Assembly: GCA_035527715.1 (NCBI GenBank)
Contig: DATKZY010000270.1
Coordinates: 1-35,988 of the forward strand
DNA: 35,988 bases
Direction of reading: 5' to 3'
Source: DSUN01 sp035527715
GTDB lineage: Bacteria > Planctomycetota > PUPC01 > DSUN01
Shown: positions 26,120 to 32,054 of the stretch, piece after piece
How positions within the stretch are numbered: the stretch's first letter is position 1
How the letters are laid out: every line of letters starts with the position of its first letter
Position numbers and translations under genes: made by a program
The notes under the pieces: generated by a model
Told to the model about the DNA's origin: nothing
What the model saw: the letters and a program-made list of their open reading frames with translations, nothing else
Database searches by the model: none

Positions 26120-26386
26120 ATGCTCCTTGTAGACGACCTCCTCACGTTCCCTGGCCGCGGCCTGCTCGCCATCTTCCGCGAGATTCACAACGCGGTTCGG
26201 CAGGAGTCCGTGGACCAGGCTCAGGCGATTCGCGACCAGTTGCGCGACCTCTACCTCGCGCTGGAAGGCGGGAAGATCACCGAGGCGGACTTCGATGCGC
26301 ACGAGAGCGAACTCCTCGACCGCCTCGACACATTGGAGGCGTTCGGACGCGGCGGCGAGGAGGACGAGGCCCCACCGGCTCCCTGA
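26120..26386 (+). CDS. gvpG: Gas vesicle protein GvpG
   Basis: 88 aa. N-terminal hydrophobic segment (LLVDDLLTFPGRGLLAIFRE) followed by a charged helix and GGKITEADFDAHESELLDRL, the layout of GvpG. GvpG is an assembly factor essential in several bacteria, usually next to gvpF/L, as here. Only 6 bp separate it from the preceding gene. Confidence 0.85.
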   Translation: MLLVDDLLTFPGRGLLAIFREIHNAVRQESVDQAQAIRDQLRDLYLALEGGKITEADFDAHESELLDRLDTLEAFGRGGEEDEAPPAP

Positions 26387-26399
26387 GCGGCCGGGCCGT

Positions 26400-26456
26400 G
26401 GGGTCACATCTTCATTTGGCACTTAGCCGCCAAGTGCGAAATGAAGATGTGACCCC
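26400..26456. repeat. 57-bp palindromic element, copy C (intergenic)
   Basis: 28-bp arms with two mismatched pairs around one central base. It lies 13 bp after the gvpG stop and ends 4 bp before the ribosome binding site AGGAGGA of the next gene, so when folded it could affect initiation there. Confidence 0.9.
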
Positions 26457-26473
26457 CATCAGGAGGACCCGAC

Positions 26474-26785
26474 ATGGTCAACAGCCACTACGCCACGCCA
26501 CGGAGCCCGGCGCGGCCCAGCGGCGTGCCCGCGCTGCCGCCGAAGGGCTCCGCGCACGTGCGCACCATGCCTCACACCAGGAGCTTCCGCGCCTGCAGGA
26601 ACTCCACCGGCGCGCCGCTGGCGCGCTTCGACCGGGGTCGGCTCTGCTGTGAGGAAGGCAAGCTGGCCTCGCGCTGCGAGCGCCGCCAGTGGCTCATCGA
26701 GCAACACAGCAGGGCCACGCGGCCCCACCGCAGACCGCCCCAGCGTTCGTTGCGAACCCGTCCACCAGGAAGGAGGAACCCATGA
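26474..26785 (+). CDS. Small Cys/Arg-rich protein of unknown function
   Basis: 103 aa. Evidence that it is real: a strong AGGAGGA six bases before the ATG and an ATGA overlap with the next gene. It is very basic (poly-Arg stretches). The segment FRACRNSTGAPLARFDRGRL, then CCEEGKLASRCERRQW, holds four cysteines (C..CC..C) that could bind zinc or an iron-sulfur cluster. I do not recognise the family. Arginine-rich composition is also what a chance frame in GC-rich DNA would show, so its coding status is not certain. Confidence 0.55.
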   Translation: MVNSHYATPRSPARPSGVPALPPKGSAHVRTMPHTRSFRACRNSTGAPLARFDRGRLCCEEGKLASRCERRQWLIEQHSRATRPHRRPPQRSLRTRPPGRRNP

Positions 26786-27105
26786 GCGAGACCCTCGACC
26801 TCACGACCAGCGCCCCGGCGACGGCGGCCCCCGGCCCCGTGCCGGCAGGCCCGCCCGAGCCCACCGAACAGGGGGGCAGCCGAGTCCTCGGCCGCCTCCT
26901 GGAGATGGCCGACACGCTTCGCGCGCACGGAAAGCTCCACCAGTCCATCGAGCTCTACTTCACCCTGGTCGAAGCCCACGCGGGCACCGACCAGGCCGCC
27001 CAGGCATTCGACCGCCTGGTGCAGACCGCGGAAGGGTATGACGAGGCAGGGGAACGCCATCAGGCCCGGAGCCTTTACGAAAGGCTGTTGCTCAGTGAGA
27101 GCTGA
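26782..27105 (+). CDS. Small TPR-like helical protein of the gas vesicle cluster
   Basis: 107 aa. ATG 26782 overlaps the preceding stop and is preceded by AAGGAGGA. After a Pro/Ala-rich N-terminus (about 30 residues) two helical-hairpin units resemble degenerate TPRs: LEMADTLRAHGKLHQSIELY and GYDEAGERHQARSLYERLL. It probably binds another Gvp protein. It overlaps the next gene by 11 bp, which argues for translational coupling. No named Gvp family recognised. Confidence 0.82.
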   Translation: MSETLDLTTSAPATAAPGPVPAGPPEPTEQGGSRVLGRLLEMADTLRAHGKLHQSIELYFTLVEAHAGTDQAAQAFDRLVQTAEGYDEAGERHQARSLYERLLLSES

Positions 27106-27340
27106 GAACTGTCGGGCGGGCGTCCCAGCCAGCCCCGAGGACCATCTCTCCCTCTGCGAAACCCTCGACCGCGTCCTCAACAAGGGCGTCGTCGTCCTCG
27201 GCGAGGTCGTCATCTCCGTGGCCGACGTTGACCTCATCTACCTCGGCCTCCAACTGGTCCTCACGTCGGTCGAGACCGCGCGCCAGATGAAGACCACAGC
27301 GCCGCTCTACCTGGGCGCCCGCACGGAGGGCAGAGCGTGA
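27095..27340 (+). CDS. GvpA-family minor protein (GvpS/GvpM-like)
   Basis: 81 aa from GTG 27095, beginning inside the previous gene. The core SLCETLDRVLNKGVVVLGEV and ISVADVDLIYLGLQLVLTSV is the GvpA fold with the changes seen in the minor paralogues S/M rather than in GvpA. These are low-abundance proteins thought to seed or cap the vesicle tip. The stop overlaps gvpK (GTGA). GvpS versus GvpM cannot be decided by eye. Confidence 0.85.
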   Translation: MRAENCRAGVPASPEDHLSLCETLDRVLNKGVVVLGEVVISVADVDLIYLGLQLVLTSVETARQMKTTAPLYLGARTEGRA

Positions 27341-27738
27341 CATCCAGCGCCCAACCACGAGTCGAGTCCCTCGCCCTCCCTGACTTCGCCCAGGCTGCCG
27401 CGGTGGGGTCGCCTCTTCATTTCGCACATGGCCGCGATGTGCCAAATGAAGATGTGACCCCTCTGACCCCGCCCGCGCCCCGCATTGCCTTGAATCCCGA
27501 CGATGTGAAGAACGGCCTCGGGCGCCTCGTCCTCACCCTCGTCGAGCTGCTGCGCGAGCTCCTCGAGCGCCAGGCCCTCCGCCGCATCGAGGCCGGCTCG
27601 CTCACCGAGGCCGAGATCGAACGCCTCGGCACCACCTTCCAGCAACTCGCTGACCAGATGCAGAGTCTGAAGCAGCACTTCGGCCTGCGTGACGAAGACC
27701 TGAACATTGACCTCGGCCCCCTCGGCAGACTCCTCTGA
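27337..27738 (+). CDS. gvpK: Gas vesicle protein GvpK, with palindromic insertion at the N-terminus
   Basis: 133 aa from GTG 27337, overlapping the preceding stop. The conserved core begins at ALNPDDVKNGLGRLVLTLVE and continues LLRELLERQALRRIEAGSLT, IERLGTTFQQLADQMQ and EDLNIDLGPLGRLL, as in GvpK. The N-terminal 40 residues are not GvpK-like: they contain GSPLHFAHGRDVPNEDVTP, coded by palindrome copy D, in the same phase as in the GvpF/L gene. GvpK is an accessory assembly protein. The insertion is in a region expected to be flexible, so the core should work. Confidence 0.93.
   Translation: MTSSAQPRVESLALPDFAQAAAVGSPLHFAHGRDVPNEDVTPLTPPAPRIALNPDDVKNGLGRLVLTLVELLRELLERQALRRIEAGSLTEAEIERLGTTFQQLADQMQSLKQHFGLRDEDLNIDLGPLGRLL
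27405..27461. repeat. 57-bp palindromic element, copy D (in frame in GvpK)
   Basis: Same length and arms as the other three copies, with several mismatches (for example GGGGTCGCCTCTTC at the left end). It is the most diverged copy and codes 19 residues. Confidence 0.88.
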
Positions 27739-27750
27739 TCGGAACCGGCA

Positions 27751-28041
27751 ATGAGCATCCAGCAATCCACGGTGCCTCACGGCGTCGAAACCTCCACCCT
27801 GGCCGACATCCTCGAGCGCGTCCTCGACAAGGGCGTCGTCATCGCCGGCGACATCAAGATCAAGCTCGTGGACATCGAGCTCCTCACCATCCAGATCCGC
27901 CTCCTCATCGCCTCGGTGGACAAGGCGAAGGAGATGGGCATGGACTGGTGGTCCACCAATCCCGCCTTCTGCTCCAGCGCCAGGGGCGCCACGGCGCCCG
28001 ACGCCAGCGCCCCCCCGAATCATCTCGGTCACCGGGCTTAG
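27751..28041 (+). CDS. gvpJ: GvpA-family minor protein GvpJ
   Basis: 96 aa, 12 bp after gvpK. The core TLADILERVLDKGVVIAGDI, KIKLVDIELLTIQIRLLIAS and VDKAKEMGMDWW is typical of GvpJ, including the C-terminal MGMDWW motif. GvpJ is an essential minor shell or nucleation protein. The last 25 residues are a variable Ala/Ser/Pro tail. It is the last gene of the vesicle cluster on this strand. Confidence 0.93.
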   Translation: MSIQQSTVPHGVETSTLADILERVLDKGVVIAGDIKIKLVDIELLTIQIRLLIASVDKAKEMGMDWWSTNPAFCSSARGATAPDASAPPNHLGHRA

Positions 28042-28140
28042 ACGGCTCCTGTCCTCCGCGAGGCCCCAAAGCCACTTCATATTCAACGCACCACGCATTG
28101 ACGCTCACCCCAGGCCACGAGTTCCGGCTCCTGCCGCTCC

Positions 28141-28177
28141 CCCTGCGCCCTATCACGAACGCTATAGGGTGCAAGGG
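28141..28177 (+). terminator. Possible hairpin terminator of the gas vesicle operon
   Basis: CCCTGCGCCCTAT pairs with ATAGGGTGCAAGGG, with one mismatch and one bulged base, around a 10-nt loop, 100 bp after gvpJ. There is no T-run, so termination is only suggested. Nothing else is recognised in 28042-28319. Confidence 0.4.
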
Positions 28178-28319
28178 AGACAGGGCACGGCCATCATCGC
28201 CGGTCAGCCGAGTTGACGAGCAGGTCCATGGCCAGGCTGACAGTTCTGGCGGGTGGCCGTGCCGTGCGCTGGTCGGTGTTGAAGCGGCTCGGGGTCTCTG
28301 GCATTATCGCAAAGGTAAG

Positions 28320-29467
28320 ACTTCAGCTATCTGAAGTCCTCGAACCGGGCAGAGGTGGTAAGGAGCCTGTGCGAACGTAGTGCTTGAGGGCGCTCACAAT
28401 GGTTTCGAGTGGGTCGAGGCCCCGCAGCTTGAGCGTCCGGTAGACGGACATGAGGGTCGCTTGCGCCGTGGCTCCATTGTCGCTGCGGTTGCACAACGAG
28501 TTCTTGCGGATGATGACCGCAGGCCGTATCTCGCGCTCCGCATGGTTGTTGTCCGAAGGGACGCCGGGATGATCCAGGAAGGTGAACAAGGCGTTCCGAT
28601 ACCGCCGCAGGCGCTTCAGGAGGCGCTTCGCGTGGGCGTTGGCCCACGGGGTCGCCAGGAGCTCGTCGCGCCGGGTGTCGAGGAGCGCGCGACGCGACGC
28701 GAAGGTCTCCTTGGGAAGCGTCTCGCGTTGGGCCCCCAGGCGGATGGCGTCGCCGAGGAGGCGCTTGAGCTTCTTGCGGAACGCCGCCCAAGTTTCCGAG
28801 GGGTTCAGGGCGTCGACCTTTTCCAGTTCGCGCAACAGGTGGACGAGGCACGCCTGGCGGGCCGCCGCGGCGACGACGTTGTAGGCCGCCCAGAAGTCGG
28901 TGACGAGGACGCCGGCGAATTCCTCGGTGAAGAACTTCAGGAGCGCGGGCGCGCCCCCCGGCAGCGGTCGATCATGTAGTAGGTCGCCCGCGCGGTCGTG
29001 AAGCACCAGAGCCACACGGTGCGGCCCGCCACGCGCCAGCCCGTTTCGTCGGCGTGGAGCGTGCCGGCCCCTTTGACCTCGTCGGCGATCTCCTCGTACC
29101 ACGGCCGCAGGAGGCGCGCGACGCGCTGCCACGCGTCCACCAGACCGCCTTCGCTGAGGCGGAAGTGCACGTGGTGCTGGAGGACCGCCAGAATCTGCGA
29201 GAGCGTCGTGCCGAGACCGTAGTGGAGCCAGGCCGTGAGGGCGACGAGGCGGTGGCCGAGCGTCGCGCCCGGCAGGGCGTCGGGCACCGGGGGCTCGACG
29301 AGCTTCCGGCACGTCGGGCACCACTGCCGCGGGATGCTGAAGTTCACCAGTTCGTTGGGGGCAGGCGCTTTCACGCCCCTTTATTATGCGCATATCCCGA
29401 AAAAAGAACAGCGGAAAATCGTGTTTCTTCATCGATTTCCCCAACATTCTCTTCAGACGGCTGAAGT
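28320..29467. mobile_element. IS66-type element remnant with short inverted ends
   Basis: Holds a disrupted IS66 transposase on the minus strand. The 17-bp ends ACTTCAGCTATCTGAAG (28320-28336) and CTTCAGACGGCTGAAGT (29451-29467) are inverted repeats with two mismatches, each also internally palindromic. IS66 elements usually carry two further small genes, which are missing. It lies directly downstream of the vesicle cluster. Confidence 0.65.
28323..29374 (-). pseudogene. IS66-family transposase, broken by a frameshift
   Basis: The N-terminal part (from GTG 29374) reads WCPTCRKLVEPPVPDALPGA, LHADETGWRVAGRTVWLWCF and YYMIDRCRG. The C-terminal part continues in another frame: LLKFFTEEFAGVLVTDFWAA and NNHAEREIRPAVIIRKNSLC. 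The DDE triad is split between the frames: ADETGW, VTDFWAAY and HAERE. The shift is at a run of six C (28954-28959; G on the coding strand), by +1 or -2. It may be a genuine mutation, a programmed frameshift or a sequencing error in the homopolymer. The zinc-finger and leucine-zipper N-terminus of full-length IS66 TnpC is also partly missing. Confidence 0.85.
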
Positions 29468-29575
29468 GTTACGAGGGAAGAAGGCGCAGCTTGACCTCGC
29501 TCGCCCTTTCCCGTAGCATAGAGGAGTGCAACGCTGGGAGACCGGCGGATCACCGTGGATGACAGGAGACCTGCG

Positions 29576-29971
29576 ATGAAGACGGGACGTGTGGCCGCCC
29601 TGCTCGCCGTCGGGCTGGCAGGATTGCTGAGCGCGGGGTGCACCCTCATGCTCTTCGGGGCTGGGGCAGCGGCGGGGGCGGGCGCCGTGGCCTACCTCCA
29701 GGGCGAGTTGAAGGCCAACCAGGACGCTCCGCTCGCCAAGGCCCTGAAGGCCGCCGAGGCCGCGGTGAAGGAGATGCAGTACAGCGTCACCGAGCGCACC
29801 GAGGGCGTGGACAGGTGCAGGATCCTCGCCAAGGGCGCGGGCGACAAGCGGATCGAGGTGAACCTGCGGAAGCTCACGCCCAAGGCCACCGAGATCGGCA
29901 TCCGCGTGGGCGTGTTCGGCGACGAGGCCCTCTCGCGCCAGATCCTCCAGGCGATCCAGAAGCGCCTCTGA
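29576..29971 (+). CDS. Lipoprotein, DUF3568-like
   Basis: 131 aa. ATG 29576 has AGGAG seven bases upstream. Signal peptide with lipobox: VAALLAVGLAGLLSAGC, so the Cys should be lipidated and the protein anchored to a membrane. After a Gly/Ala-rich stretch comes a small alpha/beta domain (LAKALKAAEAAVKEMQYSVT, EVNLRKLTPKATEIGIRVGV, ALSRQILQAIQKRL) as in DUF3568 lipoproteins of PVC and related bacteria. Function unknown. No operon partner. Confidence 0.85.
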   Translation: MKTGRVAALLAVGLAGLLSAGCTLMLFGAGAAAGAGAVAYLQGELKANQDAPLAKALKAAEAAVKEMQYSVTERTEGVDRCRILAKGAGDKRIEVNLRKLTPKATEIGIRVGVFGDEALSRQILQAIQKRL

Positions 29972-30026
29972 GCCCTGTGCCCCGCACCAGGAGGGGGGCG
30001 GGGGGGGGCACCCCCCAAGAGTGTCA

Positions 30027-30067
30027 CCAAGAATGCCAACTCCCCCCTCTGGACTTGGCATTCTTGG
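30027..30067. repeat. Hairpin of the GAATGCCAAC family (copy 3)
   Basis: A perfect 13-bp stem, CCAAGAATGCCAA with TTGGCATTCTTGG, and a 15-nt pyrimidine-rich loop. It lies 56 bp after the lipoprotein gene and could serve as its terminator, but the family is dispersed. Confidence 0.75.
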
Positions 30068-30194
30068 GGCCGGGATGAGGCATGGACGATGCCTTGGAAC
30101 GCTCGTTCCGCCATAACCACATATCTGCCTTGATGTTACGCCTGCGGCCTGCTCGCCCACACACCACGGCCCGTCTCCCCTGACTTAGAGTGCC

Positions 30195-30240
30195 AAGTTA
30201 GAGTGCCAACACTCCTCCCCTGGACTTGGCACTCTAACTT
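30195..30240. repeat. Hairpin related to the GAATGCCAAC family (copy 4)
   Basis: A perfect 15-bp stem, AAGTTAGAGTGCCAA with TTGGCACTCTAACTT, and a loop ending CTGGAC as in copy 3. It is 28 bp past the 3' end of the minus-strand propeller gene. Nothing else is recognised in 29972-30268. Confidence 0.75.
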
Positions 30241-30268
30241 GCATTTCCCGCCATGTGAGGGCAGGGTT

Positions 30269-31897
30269 CTATCGGCTTGGGGGCGCCTGTCGCACGCGGT
30301 AGAGCACCTTGTCGCGATGGGCCAGGTATTCCACCGCCCCATCGGGCAGCCAGGCGGGGCCGTTGGGGATCACGCCGTCGTAGGCGGGGCCGGGCTGGCC
30401 GTCGAGGACGATGAGCGACCTCGCGCCCCCCTTCGCCCCCCGCTTGGCACGGTAGGCGAGGTGCCTGCCGTCGGGGCTGAACACGGGCGGCACGATGTGG
30501 TCGAACTCCGGCCCCGGCGTGCCGTCCACGACCACGAGCTTCTTCGTGGCCCTTCCCCCAACGTGGACGAGGCGCGCCCCATCGGGGCTGAAGGCCAGGG
30601 TGCCCTCGCCGACGCCGCCGAACTCCGGCCCGGGCTTGCCGTCGGCCACGACGAGCCAGGCGTCGCCGTTCCGCGCACCATAGGCGATGTGCTGGCTGTC
30701 GGGGCTGAAGACGGGGGTGCCGGCCACGATGCCATCCCAGGGCGGGCCGGGCACGCCGTCGAGCACGACGAGCCACTTCTCGCCCCGCCTTGCCCCGTAG
30801 GCCACGCGCTTGCTGTCGGGGCTGAAGACGGGGGTGCGGTCCATGATGGCGTCGAGGCTCGGCCCCGGCCTGCCGTCGAGGACGACGGCCCACTTCGCGC
30901 CCTTCAAGGCGCTGTAGGCCACGCGATTGCCATCGGGGCTGAAGACCGGGTCGCCCCGCCCGAGGGCGTCGAACGCCGGCCCGGGCTTGCCGTCGAGGAA
31001 CACGTGGTGCTGGTTGTCCCTGCTGCCGCAATAGGCCAGCCGGCGGCCGTCGGGGCTGAAGACGGGACTGCCCTCGGCAATGGCGTGCAGCTCCGGCCCC
31101 GCCTGGCCATCGAGGAAGACGACGAATCTCTTGCCACGTTGCGCGGCGTAGGCGACCCGCTTGCTGTCGGAGCTGAAGAGGGGGCTGCCGGCGAGGAGCG
31201 CGTCCACGGGCGGCCCCGCCTGCCCGTCCACCACCACGACCCATTTGCCCCCCTGTTGCGCCCCGTAGGCCAGGCGGGTGCCGTCGGGGCTGAAGAAGGG
31301 CGCGCCCTCTTGCACTGCATCGAACGCCTGGCCTGGCTGGCCGTCCACGGTGACCGACCACTTCTTGCCCCTCTTCGCGGCGTAAGCGATGCGTTTGCCG
31401 TCAGGGCTGAAGACGGGCATGTCCCGCATCACGGCGTCGAATGCGTCGCCCTCCTTGCCGTCGAGCACCATCACCCACTTGTCGCCCTTCTGGGCCGCGT
31501 AGGCCACGTGGGCGCCGTCGGGGCTGAAGAAGGGGTTACGCTCGAGGATGCCGTCGTACTCGGGGCCCTCCTGGCCGTCCGCGACGACCACGCGCTTCTT
31601 GCCCTTGGCGGCGACGTAGCCGAAGTGCCGGCCGTCGGGGCTGAAGCGCAGGGTGCCGGGGGCGATGCCGTCGCATACGGGGCCGGGCTGGCCGTCCACC
31701 ACCACGAGGCACTTGCCCTCCTTGGCGGCCACATACGCGAGGCGTCGCCCGTCGCGAGGCGTTCGCCACAGCAGGATCTTCTCGTGGAGCGGCCCGAGCC
31801 GCTGCTCCTCGGCCTTGGTAGCGGCGGGCGCCTCAGCGCCCGCCGCAAGAGCACTCACCACAAGCGAACAGGTGAAGCTGAGAACGGTCGCACGCAA
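30269..31897 (-). CDS. Secreted TolB/WD40-like beta-propeller with about thirteen 39-residue repeats
   Basis: 542 aa. The start is TTG at 31897, because AGGAG lies eight bases upstream and the resulting N-terminus is a signal peptide (LRATVLSFTCSLVVSALAAG). The whole mature protein is a 39-residue tandem repeat: VFSPDGKRIAYAAKRGKKW followed by SVTVDGQPGQAFDAVQEGAP. Eleven clear units and a degenerate one at each end. The F-S-P-D-G-x-x-x-A-Y motif is that of TolB/PD40 beta-propeller blades. Such proteins are extracytoplasmic scaffolds. The number of units exceeds a usual 6-8 bladed propeller, so it may form two propellers or a very large one. The repeats are highly similar, suggesting recent duplication. 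Confidence 0.85.
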   Translation of the reverse strand: MRATVLSFTCSLVVSALAAGAEAPAATKAEEQRLGPLHEKILLWRTPRDGRRLAYVAAKEGKCLVVVDGQPGPVCDGIAPGTLRFSPDGRHFGYVAAKGKKRVVVADGQEGPEYDGILERNPFFSPDGAHVAYAAQKGDKWVMVLDGKEGDAFDAVMRDMPVFSPDGKRIAYAAKRGKKWSVTVDGQPGQAFDAVQEGAPFFSPDGTRLAYGAQQGGKWVVVVDGQAGPPVDALLAGSPLFSSDSKRVAYAAQRGKRFVVFLDGQAGPELHAIAEGSPVFSPDGRRLAYCGSRDNQHHVFLDGKPGPAFDALGRGDPVFSPDGNRVAYSALKGAKWAVVLDGRPGPSLDAIMDRTPVFSPDSKRVAYGARRGEKWLVVLDGVPGPPWDGIVAGTPVFSPDSQHIAYGARNGDAWLVVADGKPGPEFGGVGEGTLAFSPDGARLVHVGGRATKKLVVVDGTPGPEFDHIVPPVFSPDGRHLAYRAKRGAKGGARSLIVLDGQPGPAYDGVIPNGPAWLPDGAVEYLAHRDKVLYRVRQAPPSR

Positions 31898-31954
31898 GCG
31901 CTTCTCTCCTACTTCGTTCTTGCTGCGCAAAGAGCGCAACGACGAAGGCCAGGT

Positions 31955-32032
31955 TCGGAGTGCGGGCTTTAGCCCGTATCTTCGCTGTCGAATCGCCAAT
32001 CCAAGATACGGCCTGAAGGCCGCACTCCAAAC
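31955..32032. repeat. Nested palindromic repeat between two minus-strand genes
   Basis: The arms 31955-31983 and 32004-32032 (29 bp) pair at 25 of 29 positions, and each arm holds a smaller dyad (GGGCTTTAGCCC and GGCCTGAAGGCC). It is a relative of the GTAGTGCGGGCTTCAGCCCGTA repeats at 35829 and 35963. Confidence 0.7.
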
Positions 32033-32054
32033 CGGGGACTTCCCGCAACGGAGA

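Noticed and set aside
21607..27461. CRISPR array formed by the four 57-bp repeats
   Set aside because: The copies are 1-3.5 kb apart with genes between them, are longer than CRISPR repeats, and no cas genes are present.
28380..28979. A plus-strand frame within the IS66 element
   Set aside because: It is antisense to the transposase C-terminal half and shows only reverse-frame composition.
30228..30245. A sigma-54-like TGGCAC...TTGCA sequence
   Set aside because: The spacer is six bases, which breaks the strict geometry, and no plus-strand gene follows.
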